A stretch of 37,936 nucleotides of DNA from NCBI GenBank assembly GCA_020630195.1, contig JAHDBV010000039.1, positions 1 through 37,936 on the forward strand, read 5' to 3'. The position numbers and the translations under genes were made by a program. The notes below the pieces were generated by a model. That model worked only from the letters and a program-made list of their open reading frames with translations, did not search any database and was not told the origin of the DNA. Position 1 is the first letter of the stretch, and each line of letters opens with the position of its first letter. Shown piece after piece: positions 1-8,302 of the stretch. Source of the stretch: Acidimicrobiales bacterium. Its GTDB lineage: Bacteria > Actinomycetota > Acidimicrobiia > Acidimicrobiales > SZUA-35.

Positions 1-1
1 C

Positions 2-1351
2 TCGAAGATCCTGCTCGACGAATCCGAGATGCCGACGCAGTGGTACAACATCATTCCGGACCTGCCGGAGCCGCCCCCGCCGCCGCTGCACCCGGGCACC
101 CACGAGCCGATCGGGCCCGATGATCTGGCCCCGTTGTTCCCGATGGACCTCATCCTCCAGGAGGTCACGACCGACTCCTACGTCGACATCCCCGGTGAGG
201 TCCTCGACGTCTACAAGCTGTGGCGGCCGAGCCCGCTCTACCGGGCCCGTCGGCTCGAGAAGCTGCTCGATACCCCGGCGAAGATCTACTACAAGTACGA
301 AGGCGTCTCGCCGGCCGGGTCGCACAAGCCGAACACCTCGGTGCCGCAGGCCTACTACAACGCCAAGGCCGGTACGAAGAAGATCACGACCGAGACCGGC
401 GCCGGCCAGTGGGGTTCGTCGCTCGCGTTCGCAACAGCCCAGTACGGCATCGAGTGTGAGGTCTGGCAGGTCGCCGCGTCCTACGCACAGAAGCCGTACC
501 GCAAGACGATGATGGAGATCTGGGGCGCCTCGGTGCACCCGTCGCCGTCGGATCAGACCGAGGCCGGCCGGGCCCTGCTCGCCCAGGATCCCGACAACCC
601 CGGTTCGCTCGGCATCGCCATCTCCGAGGCGGTCGAGGCCGCCGTGCAGGACCCGGACGCCAAGTACGCCCTCGGCTCGGTGCTCAACCACGTGCTCCTG
701 CACCAGACGATCATCGGTGAAGAGGCGCTGCTCCAGCTCGCCAAGGTGGGGGACACCCCCGATGTGCTCGTCGGCTGCACCGGTGGTGGGTCGAACTTCG
801 CCGGCCTCAGCTTCCCGTTCCTGCGGGAGAAGTTGGCCGGGAAGATGAACCCGACCATCCGTTGCGTCGAGCCCGCCGCCTCGCCGTCGCTCACCAAGGG
901 CGAGTACCGCTACGACTTCGGCGACACGATGGGCATGACCCCGCTCGTGAAGATGCACACGCTCGGCCACTCGTTCATCCCCGACCCGATCCACGCCGGT
1001 GGTCTGCGCTACCACGGCATGGCGCCGCTCGTGTCGCACATCTACGAGCTCGGCCTCTGCGAGGCGATCTCGATCGGCCAGACCGAGTGCTTCACCGGTG
1101 CCCTGCAGTTCGCGAAGAGCGAGGGCATCGTGCCGGCTCCCGAGCCGACGCACGCCATCGCCGCCGCCATCCGTGAGGCGCTGGCCTGCAAGGAGTCGGG
1201 CGAGGAGAAGGTGATCCTCACCGCCCTCTGCGGTCACGGCCACATGGACATGGCCGCCTACGAGAACTTCCTCTCCGGTGAGATGGTCGACTACGACCAT
1301 CGCGAGGCCGACATCGCCGAGGCGATGTCGAAGGTGCCCGTCATCGGCTGA
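2..1351 (+). CDS. trpB: TrpB2-type tryptophan synthase beta chain (5' end cut off)
   Basis: PLP-dependent beta-replacement enzyme that would condense indole with serine to make tryptophan. The frame is open from base 2 and reads KILLDESEMPTQW before the first ATG at 29. This is the normal N-terminal stretch of TrpB2 proteins, so the gene starts upstream and the ATG at 29 is internal. Visible features are SHKPN (PLP Schiff-base lysine), ETGAGQWG, and the glycine-rich phosphate-binding loop GCTGGGSNF near residue 250. The 449 visible residues nearly match the family length of about 450. TrpB2 differs from TrpB1 in its long N-terminus and is often encoded away from trpA, as here. A hairpin terminator follows. 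A serine deaminase-like role is possible for some TrpB2 proteins. Confidence 0.93.
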   Translation, partial: SKILLDESEMPTQWYNIIPDLPEPPPPPLHPGTHEPIGPDDLAPLFPMDLILQEVTTDSYVDIPGEVLDVYKLWRPSPLYRARRLEKLLDTPAKIYYKYEGVSPAGSHKPNTSVPQAYYNAKAGTKKITTETGAGQWGSSLAFATAQYGIECEVWQVAASYAQKPYRKTMMEIWGASVHPSPSDQTEAGRALLAQDPDNPGSLGIAISEAVEAAVQDPDAKYALGSVLNHVLLHQTIIGEEALLQLAKVGDTPDVLVGCTGGGSNFAGLSFPFLREKLAGKMNPTIRCVEPAASPSLTKGEYRYDFGDTMGMTPLVKMHTLGHSFIPDPIHAGGLRYHGMAPLVSHIYELGLCEAISIGQTECFTGALQFAKSEGIVPAPEPTHAIAAAIREALACKESGEEKVILTALCGHGHMDMAAYENFLSGEMVDYDHREADIAEAMSKVPVIG

Positions 1352-1391
1352 GCCGTCTCCGTCGCCCGGCACATTCCCGGGCCCGTTCCGC

Positions 1392-1427
1392 CGGACCGTC
1401 GGCCGCTTCCGAGCGGCCGACGGTCCG
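1392..1427 (+). terminator. Strong 16-bp hairpin, likely trpB terminator
   Basis: Perfect inverted repeat with arms 1392-1407 and 1412-1427 around a TCCG loop, 40 nt after the trpB stop. No clear T-run follows, which is common for terminators in high-GC actinobacteria. It separates trpB from the trk genes. Confidence 0.75.
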
Positions 1428-1479
1428 CGTTCCGGGTGTCATGTGCGGAACGGGCGGCCCGAGCGGCGATGATCAGGGT

Positions 1480-2826
1480 GTGCACATCGTCATCATCGGC
1501 GCCGGCGAGATCGGCTTCTACCTGGCCGAGCGCCTCCACTCGGAGCGACACGACATCGTCGTGATCGAGGCCGACCCCTCCCGGGCCGCCGCCATCGCCG
1601 ACAGCCTCGACGTCCAGGTCGTCGTCGGCTCGGGGACCTCGCCGAGTGATCTCGCCGCGGCACGGATCGACGGTGCGCGCATGCTCGCCGCCGTCACCGA
1701 CAACGACGAGGTGAACCTGCTCGCGTGCCTGCTCGCCAAACAGGCCGGGGTGCCGGCCACCGTGGTGCGCATCCAGTCCCAGGAGCTCCAGGACGAGCCG
1801 GGTGCGACCCTGCGCGAGACCCTCGGGGTCGACGTCGTCATCGATCCCGACCGGGACACGGCCGACGAGATCATCGAGCTCGTCAGCCTCCCGGGCGCCG
1901 ACGAGGTGTATCCCATGGCCGGCGGCGACCTCACCCTCATCGGTGCGGCCGTGTCCGACGGTGCCCCGATCGCCGGGCGCACACTGGCCGACATCGCCGC
2001 CTCCGGCGAGGGGTTCCCGTTCCTGTTCGGCGCCATCACCCGAGACGGTCGCACCACCATCCCGCGAGGTGGGCAGACGATCGAGGCCGGTGACCACGTC
2101 CGCGTCATCACCCGCGACGGCGATCGGGCCCGACTCTTCCGCCTGCTCGGCCTCGAGAGCAACCGCGCTCGACGGGTGATGGTGCTCGGCGGTGGTGCGA
2201 TCGGCTCCCGCGTCGCCGACCGGCTCCAGCGCAGCGGCGTCGGCGTGACGCTCGTGGAGCGTGACCTCGACCGTGCCCGGGCGCTCGCCGAGGCGATGCC
2301 GCGGGTGACGGTCGTGCGCGGTGACATCACCGACACCGACCTGCTCGCCGAGGAGAACGTCGGCTCGACCGATGCCGTCGTGGCCGCCACCGGTGAGGAC
2401 GCCGCCAACGTGTTGTCGTGTGCCTACGCCGCTGCGGAGGGGTCACGGTTCACCGTCGCCGTGCTCCACCGCCTCGACCTGTTGCCCCTCGTGCGTCGCT
2501 TCGGGATCGACGCCTCGTTGTCTCCACGCACCGCCTCGGCCAACGCCGTGCTCGGCCACGCCCGCGGCGAGCTCGTCCAGGTGGTGGCCACGTTCCTCGA
2601 GAGCGACGCGGAGGTCGACGAGATCGAGGTCGCCGAGGGAGCGGTCGCCGTCGGTGCCCGCCTCGCCGATCTCGACCTGCCGATGGAGTTCCTCATCGGA
2701 GCGGTCATCGGCGCCGACGGGAAGGGCGTGATCGCACGTGGTGCCACCGAACTCCGGGCCGGCGACCACGTGATCGTGTTCGCCCGTCCCGATGCGCTCG
2801 CCGAGGCGCGCGGCCTGTTCGGCTGA
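1480..2826 (+). CDS. trkA: TrkA potassium-uptake regulatory subunit
   Basis: Cytoplasmic nucleotide-binding gating subunit of the Trk/Ktr K+ uptake system, 448 aa. It holds two tandem RCK units, each an RCK_N Rossmann domain followed by RCK_C. The first Rossmann motif is IIGAGEIGFYLAE at the very N-terminus. The second is VLGGGAIGSRVADRL near residue 230. The length fits two-unit TrkA proteins. I chose GTG at 1480 over the ATG at 1441 because it places the beta-strand HIVIIGAG at the N-terminus as in the family. The extra 13 residues from 1441 are unlike family members. No convincing Shine-Dalgarno sequence is visible. trkH starts 3 nt after the stop, so the two are surely co-transcribed. Confidence 0.93.
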   Translation: MHIVIIGAGEIGFYLAERLHSERHDIVVIEADPSRAAAIADSLDVQVVVGSGTSPSDLAAARIDGARMLAAVTDNDEVNLLACLLAKQAGVPATVVRIQSQELQDEPGATLRETLGVDVVIDPDRDTADEIIELVSLPGADEVYPMAGGDLTLIGAAVSDGAPIAGRTLADIAASGEGFPFLFGAITRDGRTTIPRGGQTIEAGDHVRVITRDGDRARLFRLLGLESNRARRVMVLGGGAIGSRVADRLQRSGVGVTLVERDLDRARALAEAMPRVTVVRGDITDTDLLAEENVGSTDAVVAATGEDAANVLSCAYAAAEGSRFTVAVLHRLDLLPLVRRFGIDASLSPRTASANAVLGHARGELVQVVATFLESDAEVDEIEVAEGAVAVGARLADLDLPMEFLIGAVIGADGKGVIARGATELRAGDHVIVFARPDALAEARGLFG

Positions 2827-2829
2827 GCC

Positions 2830-4326
2830 ATGTCCGCCCACACACTCAGCGATCGGCTCGAACGGGTCTCCAGCGAAGGCCGGCCGAGCCTGGCCTTCCA
2901 CGTCATCGGTCTCTCGGTGGCCGTCGCCGGCCTGGGGGTGCTGTTCTCCGGCGTCGTCGACCTGATCGATCGCGGGCCCGACGGGCCCGTGCTCGTCTCC
3001 CTCGGTGCCGTCTTCGCCGTGCTCGGGGCCGGATTGTGGTGGTCGACCGCCGTCCCGACCCGGGTGCGGGTCGTCGACGTCTTCGTCGTCGTCACGGGTG
3101 CCTGGCTCGCCCTCGCCGCCTTCGGTTCGCTGCCCTACCTCCTCACCGGCACGCTGGATCGACCGGACGACGCGCTCTTCGAGTCGATCTCGGGCTTCAC
3201 CACCACCGGCGCCACGGTGCTCCACCCGATCGAGGGCAACTCGGCCGGCATCCTCATGTGGCGAGCCATCTCACAGTGGTTCGGTGGCATGGGGGTCATC
3301 GTGCTCGTCGTCGCCGTGCTCCCCGCCGTCGGTGCGGGTGGCATGGACCTGCTCGCCGCCGAGGCTCCCGGACCCACGGGGGAGCGGCTCACCCCTCGGG
3401 TCCGCCAGACGGCGACGCGGCTGTGGGTCGTCTACCTCGGGTTCACCGTCGTGCTCGCGCTCGCCTACATGGCGGCCGGCATGTCGCTCTACGACGGGGT
3501 GGCCCACTCGTTCACGACCGTGTCGACCGGCGGGTTCTCGCCCTACAACGCGTCACTCGGCCATTTCGACTCCGCGGCGATCGAGTGGATCTGCATCGTC
3601 GCGATGTTCGTCGCCGGCGGCTCGTTCACCCTCTGGTACCGGCTGTTGCGGGGCAGTGCCGGCCCGCTGCTCGGGTCGCTCGAGTTCCGGGCCTATGCCG
3701 TACTCGTGCTCGGCGCCTCCACGCTCGCCCTCGTGGCCGAGAGCGGCACGAACGGCTACGACCACGACGCCGTCCGCGGCTCGGTGTTCTCGGTGCTGAC
3801 GATCGTGTCGACGACGGGCTACGGCACCGTCGACTTCGGGGCCTGGAGCGACGTGTCGCTCGTGTTGATCTTCTTCCTGTTGCCGGTTGGGGCCATGGCC
3901 GGCTCGACCTCCGGCGGCATCAAGCTCATCCGGGTGTTGGCCGTGGGCAGCTTCGGCGTCCGCGAGACCCTGCGCCAGCTCCACCCCCGCCTCGTGCGTC
4001 CGATCCGGATCGGTCGCACCGTGCTGGCCGACGAGGTCGCCAATCGGGTCCTCGGCTTCCTCGTCATCGCCCTCGCCGTCTTCGGCGCGGGTGCACTCGC
4101 CATCGCGATGACCGGCGTCGACGTGGTCACCGCGTTCGCCGCGTCGGCCACCGCACTCGGCAACGTCGGCCCCGGAATCGGGGAGATCGGGCCGACCAAC
4201 GACTTCACCGCGCTCGATCGCGTCGCCCGAGGCGTCACCATGGTGCAGATGCTGCTCGGACGTCTCGAGATCTACCCCGTCATCCTCGCTCTCACGGCGC
4301 TGCCCCGACTGCGGGTCCGTCGATGA
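2830..4326 (+). CDS. trkH: TrkH/KtrB-family potassium transporter
   Basis: Membrane K+-translocating subunit, 498 aa. The four P-loop selectivity-filter segments of the SKT superfamily can be read in order: SGFTTTGAT (about 120), TVSTGGFSP (about 230), STTGYGT (about 330) and ALGNVGPGIG (about 440). Each has the conserved glycine. About eight to ten hydrophobic segments surround them. The partner subunit trkA lies 3 nt upstream, and the next gene overlaps by 4 bp (ATGA), so three genes form one transcription unit. The N-terminus reads MSAHTLSDRLERVSSEG, followed by a first membrane segment. Confidence 0.95.
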   Translation: MSAHTLSDRLERVSSEGRPSLAFHVIGLSVAVAGLGVLFSGVVDLIDRGPDGPVLVSLGAVFAVLGAGLWWSTAVPTRVRVVDVFVVVTGAWLALAAFGSLPYLLTGTLDRPDDALFESISGFTTTGATVLHPIEGNSAGILMWRAISQWFGGMGVIVLVVAVLPAVGAGGMDLLAAEAPGPTGERLTPRVRQTATRLWVVYLGFTVVLALAYMAAGMSLYDGVAHSFTTVSTGGFSPYNASLGHFDSAAIEWICIVAMFVAGGSFTLWYRLLRGSAGPLLGSLEFRAYAVLVLGASTLALVAESGTNGYDHDAVRGSVFSVLTIVSTTGYGTVDFGAWSDVSLVLIFFLLPVGAMAGSTSGGIKLIRVLAVGSFGVRETLRQLHPRLVRPIRIGRTVLADEVANRVLGFLVIALAVFGAGALAIAMTGVDVVTAFAASATALGNVGPGIGEIGPTNDFTALDRVARGVTMVQMLLGRLEIYPVILALTALPRLRVRR

Positions 4327-5387
4327 CCGCCCGACGCCGCCTGCTCGCGATCGGTCTCGCCCTCGCCGGGCTCACCGCCGCCTGCACCTCGACGGGCGAC
4401 GTCGTGTCGACGGGGACGACGACCACGAGCGCCGAGACGACCACCTCGACCGGGCCGACGATCCCGCCGCCGCCGGTCGAGCTCACGACCGAGACCGTCG
4501 ACGCCGCCACGCTCGCGGAGGACACCTGGCTCGGGATCTCCGTCCCGGGGTCGGACCCCGACCTGCTCGCCACCGTCGAGGCCGAACTCGGCCATCGATT
4601 CGACCTCGTGCGCCAGTTCCGCCGATGGGACTCGGCGTTCCCCGACGAACGCTCCTCCCGGTTGCTCGCCGAGGGGCGGACGTTGCACGTCTCCATCCGG
4701 GCCCGATGGGAGGACGGATCGTTCCTCCCGTGGCGGGACATGGCCGAAGCCGAGGAGGGTTCGCCGGTCGACCAGGGCATGCGGATCTGGGCCCGCCGGA
4801 TCGGGCAGCTCGGGGTGCCGATCTACGTGACGTTCAACCACGAACCCGATCTGCGCGAGAACGTGGAGAACGGTCGCCCCGACGAGTTCGTGGCGGCGTG
4901 GCGTCGCTTCCGGCAGATCTTCGACGACGAAGGCGTCTCGAACGCCCGCTTCGTGTGGGTGTTGACCCCCGCACGCTTCGTCGACGGCACCGCGGACGAC
5001 TGGTACCCGGGTGACGACGCGGTCGACGTGGTCGGTGTCGACCCCTACAACTGGTTCACGTGCCGCGGCGGCGGCAGCTGGGAGGAGCTCGGACCCAAGC
5101 TCCAGCCGTTCCTCGACTGGGCCGCCGGCCACCCCGACGTCACCCTCGCCATCCCCGAGTTCGGATCGGCGGAGGACCCGGCCGACCCCGGCCGCAAGGG
5201 CGAGTGGTTCCGCAACGCCGGTCGGGATCTCGCCGACCCCGCGTTCGATCGTCTCGAGTTCGCCGTGTTGTTCAGCCAGGTGCATCCCGGTGGTGAGTTC
5301 CCGGCCTGCGACTGGCGCTACAACACCTCGCCCGACGCCCTGGCCGGGTTCGCCGGGATGCTCGAGTCGCCCCGCTTCACCCGCTGA
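4323..5387 (+). CDS. Secreted lipoprotein with GH26-like (beta-mannanase-type) catalytic features
   Basis: Probable lipid-anchored glycoside hydrolase, 354 aa. Residues 1-21 are a lipoprotein signal peptide with lipobox LTAAC (C21). A Thr/Ser-rich linker follows to about residue 50, then a TIM-barrel-like domain. YVTFNHEPD places a candidate acid/base at E174 and LAIPEFG a candidate nucleophile at E279, the spacing and context of GH26-type enzymes. VVGVDPYNW and QVHPGGEF are also typical of this group. The substrate cannot be read from sequence; mannan or another beta-glycan is possible. The ATG overlaps the trkH stop (ATGA), so it is translationally coupled to a K+ transporter, which is an odd pairing. 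It ends facing the alpha/beta hydrolase gene. Confidence 0.75.
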   Translation: MTARRRLLAIGLALAGLTAACTSTGDVVSTGTTTTSAETTTSTGPTIPPPPVELTTETVDAATLAEDTWLGISVPGSDPDLLATVEAELGHRFDLVRQFRRWDSAFPDERSSRLLAEGRTLHVSIRARWEDGSFLPWRDMAEAEEGSPVDQGMRIWARRIGQLGVPIYVTFNHEPDLRENVENGRPDEFVAAWRRFRQIFDDEGVSNARFVWVLTPARFVDGTADDWYPGDDAVDVVGVDPYNWFTCRGGGSWEELGPKLQPFLDWAAGHPDVTLAIPEFGSAEDPADPGRKGEWFRNAGRDLADPAFDRLEFAVLFSQVHPGGEFPACDWRYNTSPDALAGFAGMLESPRFTR

Positions 5388-5400
5388 GGCCGGTCGCCGT

Positions 5401-6282
5401 TCAGCCGGCGGTGTGGGCGAAGTCGGTGATCGAGCCGACGATCTGGGCCCACAGCGGACGGGGCAGATCGTGGCCCATCTTCGCGAGGACGACGAGGTCG
5501 GCGTCGGGTACGAGCGCGGCCGTGGCCTCGCCGCCGGAGACCCCGATGAGCGGGTCGGCCTTGCCGTGGAGCACGAGGAACGGCACCGACACGCCGGCGA
5601 GCCCGTCGCTGCGGTCACCCGAGGCGGCGATCGCGGCGAGCTGGAATGCCGTGCCCTCCGGGTGATGTGATCGTTCGAACGACGAGCGCGCCCGGTCGGC
5701 CGCCTCGGCCTCGTCCCACAACGGACCGCCGAGCGCCTTCGAGATGGTGACGTTGTGGGCGATGATCGCCTCGGGCTCCGTCGGCGGCGGCGCGAGCAGC
5801 GCCGTCATCGCGGCCTCGTCGGCACCACCGACCTCCGGGTTGCCGGTGGTCGACATGATCGAGGTGACCGAACGGAGTCGTTCGGGGTGCTCGATCGCCA
5901 GGTGTTGGACGATCATCCCGCCCATCGAGGCGCCGACCACGTGGGCGCGGTTGATGCCGAGGGCGTCCATCAGGCCGATCACGTCGGCGGCCATCGTCGA
6001 CAGGGAGTAGGGAGCGTCGGCGGAGACGTCCTCGCCGCCCATCGCCCGCAGCAGCAGGGTCTGGGCGTCGGGCAGCGGGCCGTCCGACTTCGTCGACAGT
6101 CCGACGTCGCGGTTGTCGAACCGCACCACGTAGAACCCCTCGGCCGCGATGGCGTTGCAGAAGTCCTCGTGCCACGCCGTCATCTGGGCCCCGAAGCCCA
6201 TCACCAGCAGGAGTGCCGGGTTGGAGGAATCGCCGAAGGCGTCCCAGGTGAGTTCGATGCCGTTGGCCGGGGCGGTCTGCAT
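5401..6282 (-). CDS. Alpha/beta-fold hydrolase
   Basis: Soluble alpha/beta hydrolase of 293 aa, substrate unknown. The nucleophile elbow VVGASMGGM gives S119. HGKADPLI gives acid D243 and KMGHDLP gives H271, a complete triad in family order. LLVMGFGAQM forms the oxyanion region. I use ATG 6282 because a longer reading from 6318 adds 12 atypical residues and runs into the upstream tetR gene. From 6282 the gene begins 10 nt after the tetR stop. It resembles the actinobacterial esterase/epoxide-hydrolase-like group whose members are annotated as pimeloyl-ester or aclacinomycin methylesterases, but I cannot choose between these. It is the last gene of a four-gene minus-strand run and may be a target of the neighbouring TetR protein. 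Confidence 0.88.
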   Translation of the reverse strand: MQTAPANGIELTWDAFGDSSNPALLLVMGFGAQMTAWHEDFCNAIAAEGFYVVRFDNRDVGLSTKSDGPLPDAQTLLLRAMGGEDVSADAPYSLSTMAADVIGLMDALGINRAHVVGASMGGMIVQHLAIEHPERLRSVTSIMSTTGNPEVGGADEAAMTALLAPPPTEPEAIIAHNVTISKALGGPLWDEAEAADRARSSFERSHHPEGTAFQLAAIAASGDRSDGLAGVSVPFLVLHGKADPLIGVSGGEATAALVPDADLVVLAKMGHDLPRPLWAQIVGSITDFAHTAG

Positions 6283-6292
6283 CCCGGCGATG

Positions 6293-6907
6293 TTAGGGCG
6301 TGTCGGTCCCGGCGCCATTCCGGCTGTAGAGCGACACCCCGCTGATGGCCTGGTCGGCCATCAGTCGGCCGAGGGTCGCGGCGTCGACGTCGCGACGCGA
6401 CGCGAGCCAGCGGCGGGCCATCGTCTCACCGATGCCGATCGCACCGGCGATGATGAAGTCGATCACGTGGTCGAGCTCGGTCCCCGTGACGTAGAGGGCC
6501 GCGATGGTCTCGACGATCGAACCCTCGGCCTCGACGCCGATGCGTTCGCCCTGCTCGTCCTGGATCGGGTTGGCACTCGCCAGCAGCAGCGTGGCCCCCG
6601 ACGGATCGCACACGACGAACTCGGCGAACGCGGCGAAGCCGGTCCGGACGCGCTCCTCGGTCGTCGTCGAGGTGGCCACGGCGGACAGCACCGTGTCCGA
6701 GAGGCGATCGGCCACCTCGCGGAGCACCGCGGCGTAGAGATCCTGCTTCGACTCGAAGTGCTGGTAGAGGACCGGCTTGGTGACGCCGGCCTCCGACGCG
6801 ATGTCGGTCATCGCGGTCTGGTAGTACCCGGTTCTCGCGAACACGAGACGAGCGGTCGCGAGCAGCTGGGCGCGTCGCTCGACTCGGGGCATACGGGTGG
6901 TGGTCAC
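6293..6907 (-). CDS. TetR/AcrR-family transcriptional regulator
   Basis: DNA-binding repressor of 204 aa. The N-terminal helix-turn-helix is clear: ARLVFARTGYYQTAMTDIA followed by VTKPVLYQHFESK (about 20-60), ending in the typical L-Y-x-x-V segment. The C-terminal ligand/dimer domain is not recognisable to subfamily. The GTG at 6907 overlaps the upstream small gene's stop (GTGA), favouring translational coupling from that codon. ATG 6892 (MPRVERRAQLL) is the alternative. The alpha/beta hydrolase follows within 10 nt. TetR proteins commonly repress their own operon, so the membrane protein, hydrolase or glycosyltransferase may be under its control (inference). Confidence 0.92.
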   Translation of the reverse strand: MTTTRMPRVERRAQLLATARLVFARTGYYQTAMTDIASEAGVTKPVLYQHFESKQDLYAAVLREVADRLSDTVLSAVATSTTTEERVRTGFAAFAEFVVCDPSGATLLLASANPIQDEQGERIGVEAEGSIVETIAALYVTGTELDHVIDFIIAGAIGIGETMARRWLASRRDVDAATLGRLMADQAISGVSLYSRNGAGTDTP

Positions 6908-7188
6908 GGCTGAGCCTCCTGATCATGCCGATCGGCGGCTTTGACCGCATAGTTGAACACGATCGCGGGAGCGAGGACCAAGGACCCGACACCGAGGCAC
7001 ACCAGGATGGCCACCACCATCGCCTCGGTGAGGGTCGAGAACAGGCCGACGAAGAACACGATCATGGCGAGGGCGAACAGGCCGTACCCGAGTCGGAGAC
7101 CGATCGCCACGGCGCGGGCGATGCGGGCTCGACGGACGAGGACGGGATCCTGGTGCGGCGTCGCAGGAGCTTCCGATGGGGCGTGCAT
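6904..7188 (-). CDS. Small two-helix membrane protein
   Basis: Protein of 94 aa, not recognised as a named family. A polar N-terminus (1-20) and a basic stretch RRARIARA precede two hydrophobic helices (about 33-52 and 56-80), and a charged tail KAADRHDQEAQP follows. Both ends are probably cytoplasmic. A GAGG element sits 5 nt before the ATG. It lies 7 nt after the glycosyltransferase stop and overlaps tetR by 4 bp, so it is a genuine member of this operon. Its function is unknown. Confidence 0.8.
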   Translation of the reverse strand: MHAPSEAPATPHQDPVLVRRARIARAVAIGLRLGYGLFALAMIVFFVGLFSTLTEAMVVAILVCLGVGSLVLAPAIVFNYAVKAADRHDQEAQP

Positions 7189-7195
7189 TTCGGCC

Positions 7196-8257
7196 TCAGT
7201 CTGGCACGTCGATGTCGATGACCGACGAGTAGGCCATCTCTGTCAACAGGCTTTCCAGATCGTGGTCGAGCCGGTGGAGTCCGAGTTCGTCGAGGGCGAG
7301 GCGGCGTTGACGGTCGAGGGTGTCCTCGTCGATCCCCTCGAACCAGGCCGGCAGACCGTCGAGATCGTCGGCGGTGTGCCAGTCGAAGCCGAGCGCCATG
7401 AGCTCGCCGGCCACCGGATAGGAGCCGACGACGACCGGGCGGCGCCGCACCGCGGCTTCGACCGGCGGGTTGCCGAATCCCTCCCACGACGAGGGGAACA
7501 CCACCAGGTCACAGGCCGCGTAGCGGTCTTCGATGGTGCCGAGGCGACGGCGCTCGACCCGCACGTCCGCCTCGGCCACGAGCCGTTCGAGCGTCGGGCC
7601 GTAGTCCTCCTCGGCCGGTCCGGGCAGCCAGTAGACCGCATCGAGTGCCCGGCAGACCTCCAACGCCCGCCGCACCTCCTTGCGGGCGATGGCCCGCACC
7701 GGGTGCAGGGCGAGACGGTCGGTCGGCCGGAGCCCGAGGGCCGCGCGGGTGGCCGCCCGATCCCCGGGTGTCGCCGGATCGGCGAAGGCGTTGTGGATCA
7801 GGGTGGCCGCCACACCCCGCTCGGCGAACTCGGTCCGGGTCAGCTCGTTGATGACGACGTGGGTCCAGGCCGGATCGAGGTGCGGCCAGCCGGCGAGATC
7901 GACGAAGCGGGCCCGCTGCCACGACGGGTCGTGGTGGTGCACCACGACGTCGGAGCGGCCCGCGAGCACCTCGGCCACGACGTCGCCGGCGGCCGGATGC
8001 AGCGGGAGGCTCAGCAGGTTCGGGACGACCACGAGATCGGCCCCCTCGATGGCACGCTCGACCTCCCCCGCGGAGGGGGGTTCGGTGGCGTCGATGCCGA
8101 GTCCGGCGATCACCACGTCGACCGGGCCCTCGGCGGCCACCGTACGCACACGCCAGCCCCGCCGTCGGAACGCGTCGCACCACTGTTCGGTGACGATCGA
8201 GACCCCGTCGGTCAGCCCCAGCCGGAACGAGACGAACGCGACGAGCGGCGGGGCCAT
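7196..8257 (-). CDS. Glycosyltransferase, family 4-like
   Basis: GT-B type glycosyltransferase of 353 aa. The N-terminal half opens with a GT4-style strand and glycine loop (FVSFRLGLTDGVS). The C-terminal half carries HPVRAIARKE and VVFPSSWEGFGNPPVEA, the acceptor/nucleotide-sugar site typical of GT4, in which the Glu residues of the last segment contact the donor sugar. I start at ATG 8257. The longer open frame on this strand only reads through the opposite-strand glycosidase. It is divergent from that glycosidase with 45 bp between start codons, suggesting shared control and related substrates. Donor and acceptor cannot be read. A YANNNT element 6 nt upstream of ATG suggests a leaderless mRNA. 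Confidence 0.82.
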   Translation of the reverse strand: MAPPLVAFVSFRLGLTDGVSIVTEQWCDAFRRRGWRVRTVAAEGPVDVVIAGLGIDATEPPSAGEVERAIEGADLVVVPNLLSLPLHPAAGDVVAEVLAGRSDVVVHHHDPSWQRARFVDLAGWPHLDPAWTHVVINELTRTEFAERGVAATLIHNAFADPATPGDRAATRAALGLRPTDRLALHPVRAIARKEVRRALEVCRALDAVYWLPGPAEEDYGPTLERLVAEADVRVERRRLGTIEDRYAACDLVVFPSSWEGFGNPPVEAAVRRRPVVVGSYPVAGELMALGFDWHTADDLDGLPAWFEGIDEDTLDRQRRLALDELGLHRLDHDLESLLTEMAYSSVIDIDVPD

Positions 8258-8263
8258 GAACCG

Positions 8264-8269
8264 AGGTTG
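8264..8269 (-). promoter_or_regulatory. Candidate -10 for leaderless glycosyltransferase mRNA
   Basis: CAACCT on the minus strand lies 6 nt before ATG 8257. It fits the YANNNT-N6 pattern seen at several starts in this window. No Shine-Dalgarno sequence is present. Confidence 0.35.
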
Positions 8270-8290
8270 CCACCGCCGGGGCCGCGTCGG

Positions 8291-8296
8291 CACCCT
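8291..8296 (+). promoter_or_regulatory. Candidate -10 for leaderless glycosidase mRNA
   Basis: CACCCT lies exactly 6 nt before GTG 8303. It mirrors the element of the divergent glycosyltransferase, so both promoters would sit in the same 45-bp gap. Confidence 0.35.
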
Positions 8297-8302
8297 CGGC
8301 TC

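Noticed and set aside
29..31. ATG at 29 as the trpB start
   Set aside because: The frame is open and family-like upstream to the window edge, so this Met is internal.
2418..4322. Long Arg-rich open frame running ahead of the GH26-like gene (989 codons to 5387)
   Set aside because: Shadow frame of trkA/trkH; only the part from ATG 4323 reads as a protein with a signal peptide.
6290..6295. TAACAT 7 nt before the alpha/beta hydrolase start as a leaderless promoter
   Set aside because: It overlaps the tetR stop codon inside a compact operon, so the match is easily accidental.
6953..8302. Plus-strand extension upstream of the GH63-like gene (839-codon frame)
   Set aside because: Antisense to the tetR-region and glycosyltransferase genes; not a fusion protein.
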